Of a stretch of DNA of 64,000 bases, positions 45,854 through 54,480 are shown piece by piece. Location of the stretch: NCBI RefSeq assembly GCF_963678635.1, contig NC_087063.1:55829504-55893503 (forward strand). Reading direction: 5' to 3'. How positions within the stretch are numbered: position 1 is the stretch's first letter; each line of letters begins with the position of its first letter. The position numbers were made by a program, and so were the translations under genes. The notes below the pieces were generated by a model. It saw nothing but the letters and a program-made list of their open reading frames with translations. It searched no databases and was not told the DNA's origin. The DNA comes from Symsagittifera roscoffensis. Taxonomy: Eukaryota; Xenacoelomorpha; Acoela; Convolutidae.

Positions 45854-47467
45854 CCCATCCGGGTTTTACAGAGTTTTTTAGAATAATTCTTCTGCAATTC
45901 GAAGGATGGATGATGGACGTTGGTTCTTGGCGAACATCATTTTCTTCCGTTTCCTCTTTGTTAAAGAAGTTCCAGGAAGCTGGAGTTAGAGACATAAGAC
46001 GTTGTGTCTTCTAGTGATAACGACTAAGTCTTTGCAACAAACTCAAATCTGATTTCAGAATGGTTGGCTATGTCAGGTTTTTCTGTTCTGCGTGGAGAAC
46101 TTCTTTTGTGTCTGATCTAGTTCGGGAATGGCGTGGAGATTGTGCGTGGAGGGGATGCCTGGTTACTCGGAGCTGTACGTATACTTGAACATCGAGGTGG
46201 TCATTGGTCTAGTTCAATGAAGTCCTTTTCTGCGAAGTCAAGTCGTACTCTAAATCCTTTGAGTTGTGATTGTGAGTGGCATATCGATTGTGGTTGGCCA
46301 TTCTCTCTCGAGTGTAGTGGGGTCGTTTTGTCTTTAGATGTTCGTCCTTGGTGTTGTATTGTGATCTATGTATTGCATAATGTAATTTACATTTTATAAA
46401 ACATTTATTAGTTTAATATTTTTTAATTATGATTTTAGTTAGTTGTTTTCACAAAAGCTTTTTGTTTTAGTTCGGTTATTTTGAAGAGTTACTCACCCTT
46501 GAGTAGCTCTTATTAAAAATAGAGGTGTGGTCACAAAGCGTGGATGTAGCGCGGTGGGTTAGGCCGGCTATAGAGCATGCTCAGGACGTCCTTCCTGGTG
46601 GGTTAGGCCAGGAGTGGGAGTATGATTTCATGCGGTTTTTGTGAGGGGTCCTGTTATGTGACAACGTTTTATGTTGGGTTTGTTGTGGTTTTTCTTATGT
46701 CTTGTTGGTTATGTCCTTTTTCCAAAAAGCAAATTGTTCGTGGTATGGGTTTGTCTTTCGACTTTTTTGTGTTTTATTATTTCTTTCTTAGACTTTATAA
46801 TAGTCTTCAAAAGAATAAATTATCCAGTTTTAAACTGGGTTAATCCGGTTTGGGTACCGTTGGTTTCCTTTTCTTAGTCATGCTGTTATTCTATGATTTG
46901 TGGTATTTAGTAAGCTGCGTTGGTTAGTTTTGTTTAGTATATGATTCCTTTCCAACCGGGTTAAAGGAAAGTTTGAAACATGTTATTATATGTTAGAGTT
47001 GTTGAGTGTGAAAACTTGAAACTGAAATTCATTATTTTTAAACAATTCTTCGTGGGCGAGCTGTGCGAGTGTGGATAGAATTTCTGTGCGAATGAATGAA
47101 AATATCAAAAGGTTAGTACTGCATTTGCATTTTATTAATTTACTGCATAGAATTTGGAAATTTACTGCTAGTTATGGGGGAATTTTAAGTTATAAATTTT
47201 CATCATAATTAGATTTACTGCTTGTGGGGAAAATTTTAGAAATGAATTTACTGCATTGGTATTAAATTTATAAATTTATAAGTGTAAGAGATTAATAGAA
47301 TTTTTGAAATCTGTTTGATGAAATTTGCGATTTTTATTTGTCTTTTGTGGTTTTTGTAGGTGATTGTCGGATGAAGGCTAAAAATCTAAAGAAAACATGG
47401 ATAAAGTATGGTGAGTTTTTTAATATTTTAATTAGTTAGTAATATTCATTTAATTCATACTTACCTG
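45854..47467 (-). other. 3' non-coding region of the retroelement, with a possible intron
   Basis: 1.6 kb between the last ORF and the 3' LTR without a credible minus-strand frame. Just after the stop of the last ORF stands CAG|GTAAGT (donor, 47,465/47,464). TACTAAC (47,435-47,441) and TTTTCTTTAG (ending 47,386) complete a plausible 79-nt intron. The plus-strand frames here are shadows of GT-rich sequence. Confidence 0.5.
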
Positions 47468-48025
47468 TTAGTCGTCGGGGAAAAAACCGTGGGGGAAGAT
47501 GTCGTGGATGAGATCGGAAGTTGTTAGTAGTTTAGCTAAGATGCGGATGATATTTTTAGTCTGAAGCAGTGGCCAAAGCAATTGAAGTGCCTTAATAGTG
47601 GTTAGTTCTTCAGTGCCAACTGCAAACTCATAAGGTGTGTTTTGGATTAGATTATATAATTTGTGATTGAATTTAGTGTTGTGGATGAATTCTAAAATTG
47701 GGATTTCTATAGGTTGTACAAACTCGTGCGGGATAAGGAAGGGTCGGGATTCTTCGGCGTTGAAGGTCTTGGTGATGGGACAGAAGATGTACATTTGGGT
47801 TATGGGATCATAATTGCGAAGAATACCATGAAGGTTAGTATCTTTAATGCAATATGTGAAATTTAGGAAAAATGGTGAAGTGTATTTGGAATTAATGAAT
47901 TGAAAACGATGGTGTGGTTGTCTAGAGGGTGTGTGTAGGTCAAAGTGATTTTGGATGAAGCGATAATAACTATATGTGTGGGTTTGTTTAGTGCGCAACA
48001 TAATATCGTCGTTCGTGTGGTGCAA
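47468..48025 (-). CDS. Retroelement accessory ORF, 185 residues, unknown
   Basis: The last gene of the element in sense order. Starts MHHTNDDIMLRTKQTHTYSY and ends FPHGFFPDD. It is soluble in character, rich in His, Phe, Tyr and Ile, with no membrane segment and no motif I recognise. Its start overlaps the end of the preceding ORF by 38 bases. A strong splice donor follows its stop codon by three bases. Intactness in a young element suggests it was under selection in the source copy. I offer no function. Confidence 0.6.
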   Translation of the reverse strand: MHHTNDDIMLRTKQTHTYSYYRFIQNHFDLHTPSRQPHHRFQFINSKYTSPFFLNFTYCIKDTNLHGILRNYDPITQMYIFCPITKTFNAEESRPFLIPHEFVQPIEIPILEFIHNTKFNHKLYNLIQNTPYEFAVGTEELTTIKALQLLWPLLQTKNIIRILAKLLTTSDLIHDIFPHGFFPDD

Positions 48026-48365
48026 GGAAATGAAAGGTTAGTGAAAATATTTGGAAGCGTTCTTTAAAACTTTCGTATGCTTGTGTGTCTGTTAGTGTTT
48101 CTGAAATAATGTGATCAAACTTTCGGTCGAAGATGTTTAGTGTAAATATATATGGTGTCTTGATGAAAAATTTCTCGGTAATTTGTGGATTAGCGAAGCG
48201 ATCGTCGTCTAAGAATTGATCTTGGTTAGCTCTGATGATGTTGTGATCATAGTATTCGAGTGTATATTCGTTAGCTCTAGGTGCAGTGTGTGTTTTTAGT
48301 GATTTTTTATATCCAACGTAAGTAAATTGTCTAGCGGTTAGTGGTGTAGTGAGTCGATATAGCAT
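47988..48365 (-). CDS. Retroelement accessory ORF, 125 residues, unknown
   Basis: Starts MLYRLTTPLTARQFTYVGYK and ends APHERRYYVAH. It is aromatic-rich (FFIKTPYIFTLNIFDRKFDH) with no signal peptide or long hydrophobic segment. It lies 69 bases after the preceding 273-residue ORF and overlaps the next one by 38 bases in another frame. The similar His/Tyr/Phe-rich style of this and the following protein could mean a divided or duplicated ancestor, but I cannot align them. Confidence 0.55.
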   Translation of the reverse strand: MLYRLTTPLTARQFTYVGYKKSLKTHTAPRANEYTLEYYDHNIIRANQDQFLDDDRFANPQITEKFFIKTPYIFTLNIFDRKFDHIISETLTDTQAYESFKERFQIFSLTFHFLAPHERRYYVAH

Positions 48366-48434
48366 GTCCGTATTTCGCTCTATATCGATGTGAGTGTTAG
48401 ATAAAGGTAAGCAAAGAGGGTTAGTAAAATGATA

Positions 48435-49256
48435 TTATGAGGTCCAAGAGAGAGTGGGCATTAAAACGTATTCATCTACAAAGTTGCGTGTTTCGTTAGT
48501 GTCGTGAGGGGTGTTTAAGGTGTATTGTGGAAATGAGGGTAAGGTGATAGCTAAAAATTCTTTTGTGTTAGTGTGTTGTGGATGGTTGATGTATTCACGG
48601 GCTGTTCCTGGTTTCGCTGGGAAAGGATGGTTGGGGAACTTTCTTTTAAAAGTGCGGTAAGCTCTATTAGTGTTGAGTGAAGATTCAGTTGATGTGGATG
48701 ATGGTGCTAATGATTCAGTATAATTTGAAGAGGGTGTAGGGGTAGGGGGGTTGGATGAATTTATTGTGGAGGAGATTTGGTTTATTGTTGGGGTATGGAG
48801 GTGGTAGGGTTGTTGTTGAAGGGTAATAAAATTATCTAGCTCTGGGGAGATTCGGGGGGTGTCTGGAGAATGAGATGATTGGTCAGAATGAAATGAGGAG
48901 TAGGTTGGGGTAACTTGGGAAGCATAAGAGGGTGAGGAAGTGATTGGGTCAGGGTTATTGGATAATATGGGTTGAAAAGGGGGTTGAGAAAAATTAGAAG
49001 AGTTATGAAAATTATTGGATGGGGATGGTTCTGAGTCGGCAAATTCATCGAGGGTTTCAATATTCGGGTTATTGAGTTGTGAGATGGAATATAAAACTGA
49101 GATGTGTGAATTAGTGTCGGAATTCATGCCTGATGTTACATTACTAGATGGAAAATCGGGTGGCGGAAAAGCAAAAAGTGGTATTATTGGGATTGGAGAG
49201 GTAAGATTGGTTGGGTGGGAATTTGATCGGTGTAGTGATCCAAGTTGGCGGCTCAT
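48435..49256 (-). CDS. Retroelement accessory ORF, 273 residues, Ser/Pro/Thr/Asn-rich
   Basis: Starts in the env stop region with a 4-base ATGA overlap (49,253-49,256), which would suit termination-reinitiation. The first ~190 residues are low-complexity Ser/Pro/Asn (for example PPTPTPSSNYTESLAPSSTS). A basic stretch, RAYRTFKRKFPNHPF, and a short folded-looking C-terminus ending EYVLMPTLSWTS follow. The disordered acidic-to-basic layout resembles viral regulatory or phosphoprotein-like accessory factors only in general terms. No family is recognised. The frame at 48,836-49,060 is a shadow. Confidence 0.6.
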   Translation of the reverse strand: MSRQLGSLHRSNSHPTNLTSPIPIIPLFAFPPPDFPSSNVTSGMNSDTNSHISVLYSISQLNNPNIETLDEFADSEPSPSNNFHNSSNFSQPPFQPILSNNPDPITSSPSYASQVTPTYSSFHSDQSSHSPDTPRISPELDNFITLQQQPYHLHTPTINQISSTINSSNPPTPTPSSNYTESLAPSSTSTESSLNTNRAYRTFKRKFPNHPFPAKPGTAREYINHPQHTNTKEFLAITLPSFPQYTLNTPHDTNETRNFVDEYVLMPTLSWTS

Positions 49257-51871
49257 CGTGGGCTAAAAAAATGATTATTTTGAGACTGAAAAGCGGTGGT
49301 ATGGGGTTGTTCAATAATTTGTTCATAAGTATTATCATCTTGTGACTGGTGTGTCCTTATATGTTGGATGGGACTTTGTGATGTGGTGAGTCGAAAATTT
49401 GGATTATGTGTGATGGCTAAATTTCGAAAATTTCGTGGGACTAGGGATAGTGGATGGTTATTTGGTAGGGGTGGTAATTGTGGTGCCGTTGGCGTTATGT
49501 CTACATTGTTATGTTCTTCGTCGTATGTATTTTGTCGTGTTGCTATTTTTGTGTTATATTCTTTTATTTGTGCGTCTAAAAGAATTTTGTTTATGGATGT
49601 AGAAAAGATTCCAAAAAATCCTGCAAAGAGTATGCGTGCTACGCTTGCTTGTCTGTTTACTTGTGTGTGTATAGCACATGTGTTGTAGATTCCTTTTAAA
49701 AGTGAGAAAAGAAATCCAATAAAGTTAAACATTGCGTATAAAATAGTCAATTTTTCTAAGATGTAGTAGGGCCATCCTAGAAAATCGAGAATTTCATTTT
49801 TGAGTGTAACAAAGCTAAAAATGTTAATTGGTGATATATCTTGGGGACGGTATTTTTCACCGTTTAGATATATATAATCTTGAATGTCTTTAAAATATCC
49901 GCTATAGTCTTGCGTGTAGATATCGGCAAATCCTGCGGTTTCTGCAAGTTTGCGTAAATTTTGGTCTATTGATTGTCTTTGTATAGTGTCCATTTGTGTT
50001 AATAATTCTTGGAATTGTTGTGTTCTAATGTGATGTTGAATATCTGATTTTGAATAGATTCCTATTGATTGTAAGTCTATATTTGGGTTTCGAGCAATAG
50101 CGCGAATGCTTTCTGGTGAAAATTTTTTGAGTGATTGCATTAATGTGGGATATGGAGTGAGAAGATAATATTTATTTTCATCAGGATTTAGTTGTACTAC
50201 ATTGTGGCTGTTTTCTGATCCACATGGGACTGCGGTATCCCAGAAATAGGTTCTTCGTGAAAGTGTATCCACGAAATGTACTTTATTCTTATAAAAGATA
50301 GGGATTCTTTTATAACATCGTTTATCTTTAAAAACGTATAGTGGTGATACTTTTTTAGTACAAGTATAAAACCATAAGATGTTTCCTTCATAGTCTAAAA
50401 AATTTGATCTATTTCCAGATAATAAGTATCCTGCATAGGGTATTTTTAATACTGCTAGTGCAAGTGATTGTAATATTTGTGTTCGTTCTAATTCGCATAG
50501 TTGGTGTAGTGTTTCTAATTCGGAGAGTGACATTTCTTGAAAAATTCGGCTAATTGTATAATCTAGTTTCATATCTAAATGAATATCATAGTGGATATTA
50601 CCGAAATATGTAGTATTCATTAGTGATAATTCTTGTAAGCGTGTGCTTCTGGTGTCATGGGGTTTTAGATGTCCACCAGGTTGTCCGTTGCTTTTTTCAA
50701 AATTAACTGGTATATAGGATGTTCCTTCGTTTGGAGGATGACCTGTGGCATATGGGTCAAGTTTTATTTTTCCAGTGGTCATGTCGAATCCTTTTTCGTA
50801 TTCAACTAATATTTCAGAGTATTGTGTTTTATGGAGTGGATTTCTATATTTACATGCAAGTTCTGTTTCTTGATATATTTGAAAACGTGTCAATTTATTT
50901 TCTATATTGTGTATGTTTCTAAAATTAGAACTTTGTCTTCGTGATGGATGGACTTGTTCATATGGAATTGATTGTATGAAATATTTTTCGTGAAATTTTA
51001 TCATACGAGCGTGTATTTTTGCTACTTGAAATGTTGTACATGTGTCTTCAGGGAACCAAACAATTGATGCTTGTGTTCGTGTTGTAGGGTCACAATAACC
51101 TTGATCATTTTTACAAGGTAATCGGATTCCTTGATAGATCATTGTATTATCTGATAAATCTCGTGTTAGTTGTATTTTTTCGAGTTGTATTTTCCAATCG
51201 AAAAACATTATTTCTTGGTATCCTTTATTTTTTGTGTCTGCTTTGCAGTTTGATGGGTTATTTATACCAATGTGTGGTATCCAATGTTTATCGTGTAGGT
51301 CATAGGTTAATCGTCCGTGTGCGCCGTTATACGGGTATTTGTCGTCTAGTTTTATATGTCCTTGGTGTCTTTCAAGTTGTGATTGATGTACAGAGTCTGA
51401 AAAAACTTGAAAGTTAACTAACTTTCTTTCGGAGTTTTTATTTTGTGTGATGTTTAGTCTAAGTAATTCATTTTTACAATCGTCGGGATTGAGATGTAAA
51501 AGACGTTCTATATTACTCTGATAGAATGATTCATGGTCAAGTCGGTTTTTGTTTCCGTTCGAGACTTGTGAACAATGTACTTTCTTTTCGGAAAATTTTG
51601 CTGTGAATTTATAACCTGTAACTGTTGTTGCTCGGGCTTTTGAATAGAGTGTTGCTATTACATTTGTGGTTTCTATAGCTTGTGGTTCTGTTTCACATTG
51701 TGATACTTGATTTATTGCATATTTGTGTAGTGTTTTTTGTTCATTTTCTTCACAATCGTAATGTGTTACTAATAAATCTTGTGGTCCTGTACGAGGGGAA
51801 GGGTTTATGTTTTGATTTGAGATTACTAGAAAAAGGAGTTGGAGAAAAATTAATAATTTTAGAATATACAT
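49253..51871 (-). CDS. Envelope-like glycoprotein of the retroelement, 872 residues
   Basis: A hydrophobic signal peptide (residues 1-19, LKLLIFLQLLFLVI) precedes a Cys-containing ectodomain that opens with a YDCEE motif and spaced cysteines. Two hydrophobic stretches near residues 705-732 and 743-765 (ILYAMFNFIGFLFSLLKG; ILFAGFFGIFSTSI) would anchor it. The last ~105 residues form a polar tail with PTAP (about 794) and YEQI. The layout is that of a class I or class III-type fusion glycoprotein, and the YDC opening recalls glycoprotein-like proteins of other invertebrate LTR elements and of chuvirus-related glycoproteins; this is memory only. No clear furin site was recognised. Its start lies inside the end of the ATG-less upstream frame (13-base overlap). 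It has no internal stop, and it probably mediated cell entry in the ancestral element. Confidence 0.75.
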   Translation of the reverse strand: MYILKLLIFLQLLFLVISNQNINPSPRTGPQDLLVTHYDCEENEQKTLHKYAINQVSQCETEPQAIETTNVIATLYSKARATTVTGYKFTAKFSEKKVHCSQVSNGNKNRLDHESFYQSNIERLLHLNPDDCKNELLRLNITQNKNSERKLVNFQVFSDSVHQSQLERHQGHIKLDDKYPYNGAHGRLTYDLHDKHWIPHIGINNPSNCKADTKNKGYQEIMFFDWKIQLEKIQLTRDLSDNTMIYQGIRLPCKNDQGYCDPTTRTQASIVWFPEDTCTTFQVAKIHARMIKFHEKYFIQSIPYEQVHPSRRQSSNFRNIHNIENKLTRFQIYQETELACKYRNPLHKTQYSEILVEYEKGFDMTTGKIKLDPYATGHPPNEGTSYIPVNFEKSNGQPGGHLKPHDTRSTRLQELSLMNTTYFGNIHYDIHLDMKLDYTISRIFQEMSLSELETLHQLCELERTQILQSLALAVLKIPYAGYLLSGNRSNFLDYEGNILWFYTCTKKVSPLYVFKDKRCYKRIPIFYKNKVHFVDTLSRRTYFWDTAVPCGSENSHNVVQLNPDENKYYLLTPYPTLMQSLKKFSPESIRAIARNPNIDLQSIGIYSKSDIQHHIRTQQFQELLTQMDTIQRQSIDQNLRKLAETAGFADIYTQDYSGYFKDIQDYIYLNGEKYRPQDISPINIFSFVTLKNEILDFLGWPYYILEKLTILYAMFNFIGFLFSLLKGIYNTCAIHTQVNRQASVARILFAGFFGIFSTSINKILLDAQIKEYNTKIATRQNTYDEEHNNVDITPTAPQLPPLPNNHPLSLVPRNFRNLAITHNPNFRLTTSQSPIQHIRTHQSQDDNTYEQIIEQPHTTAFQSQNNHFFSPR

Positions 51872-52992
51872 GTGTATGATAATCCTGAGTATGGATTATA
51901 AAATGTAATGTAGCCAATTGTGTTTTTGGTATATCTGTCGTATTTGTATATTACTTCAGTAGTTATAAACGGTGGTGGTAGTGATTGAGCTGTTATGTTA
52001 GGTGGGTTTAATGGGTAGGGATGTTGGGTAATATTGTTTAGCTTAACTGTGATTTCAAACTTTAATTGTAAACTGTTTTGTTGGAGTATTTGAATATTGT
52101 GATCACGGATATCGTTGTGAATATCTTGGCGATATTGTAATCTATTAAGTGCCCAGTTATGAAGGCGGTTACTTTCTTGATGTTGTCCAAATAATGGTGG
52201 AGGTGCTGTAAATGTATTCCAATCTAGTCTTAAAGGAATATTTATTGATGATTGTTCTCGATATCTGGCGTCGAGATTATTTGGAAAATTTAAGTTAAAA
52301 GGTGGTGGTGAAATCTGGCTTATTGATGGTGTTGATGGTAGTGATAATGTTTCTGGTAGTGATGAGGATGTTGTTGTATCCGTAGAAATATCTATTGGAT
52401 CATTGACTAAATTTAGTTCACCTTGTGTAAATGAATGTGTTGTCCAATATGGTAGTCGTGATGCCTGGTTTGGGGGGTTAAAGGGATTTTCACGTATTTG
52501 TTCAGATGTTGGTGTTGAACCTAAGTAATCTGATGGTAGGCTTGAGGTGCTACGTTGTGAAAGAAGCGTAGGGGTTTCTGGTAATATACCAATGGGGTTT
52601 TCTGGAGTGTTTTGTGATGGGGATTGAGGTATATCAAAATGAACTCGGGGAGTTTGAAAATTTCTGTTTCGTCGAGGATGTATAATTTGTCTATTTATTT
52701 CGACTGTATTTTGGTTTTGACTAGGATTTCTTATTCTACTTAGTTCTTGTGGTAGTGTTGGGTATAGGTTATATGTTGGTTCGCTTAGAGGTGCTTGTCG
52801 TTGAACTGGTTCTAGTGGTTCTGATAAACGAGCGTGCCGTTCTTCAAAAGTGTATGGATTATCTTGAAAAAAAATTCGTGTAGATGTTTGAGGATTTTGA
52901 GTAGTTGAAGGTGGTGTTGGGTTTTCTTGGGATGATGTCGGTGAAGACTGACTTTGTGACTGTTGGGTAGCAATTTTTGATAGTTTTTTTAA
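51859..52992 (-). CDS. Retroelement ORF without ATG, ~377 codons, Pro/Ser/Gln-rich
   Basis: An open frame between stops from 52,992 to TAA at 51,859-51,861, in which I find no ATG codon. The first ~230 residues are low-complexity (QQSQSQSSPTSSQENPTPPS near the start). The C-terminal ~130 are better ordered (DWNTFTAPPPLFGQHQESNR, then FEITVKLNNITQHPY and IYKYDRYTKNTIGYITFYNP). It overlaps env by 13 bases. More than 1.1 kb free of stops in such AT-rich DNA is unlikely by chance. It may be joined by splicing to an upstream exon, started at a non-AUG codon, or have lost its start. An alternative is that it is the N-terminal part of an Env precursor made by frameshifting. No family is recognised. 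Confidence 0.6.
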   Translation of the reverse strand, partial: LKKLSKIATQQSQSQSSPTSSQENPTPPSTTQNPQTSTRIFFQDNPYTFEERHARLSEPLEPVQRQAPLSEPTYNLYPTLPQELSRIRNPSQNQNTVEINRQIIHPRRNRNFQTPRVHFDIPQSPSQNTPENPIGILPETPTLLSQRSTSSLPSDYLGSTPTSEQIRENPFNPPNQASRLPYWTTHSFTQGELNLVNDPIDISTDTTTSSSLPETLSLPSTPSISQISPPPFNLNFPNNLDARYREQSSINIPLRLDWNTFTAPPPLFGQHQESNRLHNWALNRLQYRQDIHNDIRDHNIQILQQNSLQLKFEITVKLNNITQHPYPLNPPNITAQSLPPPFITTEVIYKYDRYTKNTIGYITFYNPYSGLSYTCIF

Positions 52993-53000
52993 TTATTACT

Positions 53001-53189
53001 TTAGTGAGAAAATTTGTGTTTATTATAATATTCTTCCAAAAAAAGAATTAGAAGGATTGTTGCTAGGGCAAATGTGAGGATTGCTTTCTTTATACATTTA
53101 CATATGGTCAAAATGAGGGATGATAAGAATGCTATGAAAATTACGAACAATAAAAAAATATCAGTTCTACTGAAAATTGTTCGTATCAT
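53001..53189 (-). CDS. Small membrane protein ORF, 62 residues
   Basis: Two hydrophobic segments (IFLLFVIFIAFLSSLILTI and AILTFALATILLILFLE) separated by KCIKK. The start overlaps the end of the previous small ORF by 4 bases (53,186-53,189, ATGA). The size and hairpin topology recall viral small hydrophobic proteins or viroporins, but this is inference from shape only. Confidence 0.5.
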   Translation of the reverse strand: MIRTIFSRTDIFLLFVIFIAFLSSLILTICKCIKKAILTFALATILLILFLEEYYNKHKFSH

Positions 53190-53416
53190 TTAGACAAGTT
53201 ATATGAATCGTACCTGTGGATATAATCAAGGGTTTTGGAAAGTTGGAGAAATAGTTCGAATATAGTGTAGAAAATTAAAAAAATGTTACAAAAAATGATT
53301 AGGATTATTAGAAAAGATTCAAGTATATCAAAAAGAAATATTATAAAGGTTTCAAGTATTGTAAAAAAATGTTTAAGATTTATGAGTATTTGAGTAACTG
53401 ATTGAGAGAAGAGCAT
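53186..53416 (-). CDS. Small membrane protein ORF, 76 residues
   Basis: A long hydrophobic run (FIIFLFDILESFLIILIIFC and onward to residue 60) predicts one or two membrane helices. Its ATG directly follows a TAA ending a 50-codon ATG-less frame (53,417-53,569, with RRPPDHHENCPQQFF). That frame looks coding and could be an exon or fragment. Confidence 0.5.
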   Translation of the reverse strand: MLFSQSVTQILINLKHFFTILETFIIFLFDILESFLIILIIFCNIFLIFYTIFELFLQLSKTLDYIHRYDSYNLSK

Positions 53417-53569
53417 TTAAGAAATGATCTCTTGGTCGAATATTTTTTGCAGTTTGAGGCGATTTTCAAGTGTGGTCGGATTATTTATTAGTTTTTTGAC
53501 AAGTGGGTTGAGTTTTGTAAAAAATTGTTGGGGGCAATTTTCATGGTGATCGGGAGGTCGTCTTTTTCT

Positions 53570-54014
53570 TTATTTTTGTTTGTCAAATGATCTGGGGTAT
53601 GGTGAGATTTTTATACTTTAGGCTAATTAAAATGTGCATTTTGTTACTTTAGGCTAAGTTAACAAATTTGTTTTGGGGGTATTCGTGGTCTGAGTTGGGG
53701 AAATATTGTTGATCTTTGGGTTATTAGATAAGGGAGGGGTACGGTATTATGGTGATATTTATTTTAGTTGTCAAGTTGGAGTGGTTTGCTTATTTTTGAC
53801 CTGGAGGTCGTAAAGTTATAGTTATAGATGTGCCTGGAGTTCTATATTATTCGTCTAGTTGGTCTTAGTTTGAGTTAGAGAAAGTGACGGATTGGATGAA
53901 TCCTATTGGTCTATTTTGAACTAGAATTATTGCGTACTTGTCAGCATGTTATTTTGAAAAATGTAAATGAAAAATGTTTCGGAGGTTTCAAGATTGTGAA
54001 GTATAATGTTAAAA
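53570..54014 (-). other. Non-coding spacer between pol and the env-side genes
   Basis: No credible frame. TACTTTAGGCTAA occurs twice on the plus strand, 31 bases apart (about 53,620 and 53,651). Read on the minus strand each copy is TTAGCCTAAAGTA preceded by a T-rich stretch, so either could serve as a splice acceptor for an env mRNA. This is speculative. Confidence 0.35.
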
Positions 54015-54480
54015 TTACTTTTGAAATTCCACTTTCTTTAAAATTTTAGATTGGGGGATGAATATTTTATAGTTTTTACGTGGTTGATTTCGGAGTCTTG
54101 TTGTTTTTCTATTTTCTGATTTGTCGATTTGTTCTTGGGGTATTATTTGTTCGGTCATTTTTCTATTTTTTCTTTGTTTTGGGGATTCTTTATGGTTTTG
54201 TGTATTGTTTTTGGTGGCGGTTGGTTTTGTGTTTTGATTTTCGGTGGGGTTATCATTTTGTTCTGTGTTTTTCAGATGTGGTTCATTTTGAATGATTTTT
54301 AATCCTGTGAAAGAATATAATTGAGTTAATTCGCGGAGTGCGTATTCTTTTGGGTAATAAGGTAATAGGTTGTTTCGATGTTGAACGATTTCTTTTTTGT
54401 TTGAGTCGGTAATTTTATATGTGACATCAGTGGGTCTTGCAATTATTTGGTATGTTGTTTTGTTCGTTTTTGTTGGGTGT
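54015..54480 (-). pseudogene. Integrase C-terminal tail only
   Basis: About 150 codons ending TAA at 54,015-54,017. TTYQIIARPTDVTYKITD and IVQHRNNLLPYYPKE match the GPY/F-type C-terminal module of Ty3/gypsy integrase. RLRNQPRKNYKIFIPQSKIL closes the pol polyprotein. It is out of frame with the RNase H segment that stops at 54,443, which it overlaps. The zinc-binding H2C2 domain and the D-D-E catalytic core, together some 300 residues, are absent. A deletion joined the linker after RNase H directly to this tail near 54,450-54,485. Confidence 0.75.

Noticed and set aside
46133-46877. Plus-strand hydrophobic ORFs at the 3' end of the large element
   Set aside because: GT-rich plus strand yields Phe/Leu/Val/Cys frames; opposite to the element's sense, with no motif.
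52981-52992. Possible -1 frameshift slippery site A-AAA-AAC feeding the ATG-less ORF
   Set aside because: In the upstream frame a stop codon directly precedes the heptamer, so ribosomes would terminate before slipping.
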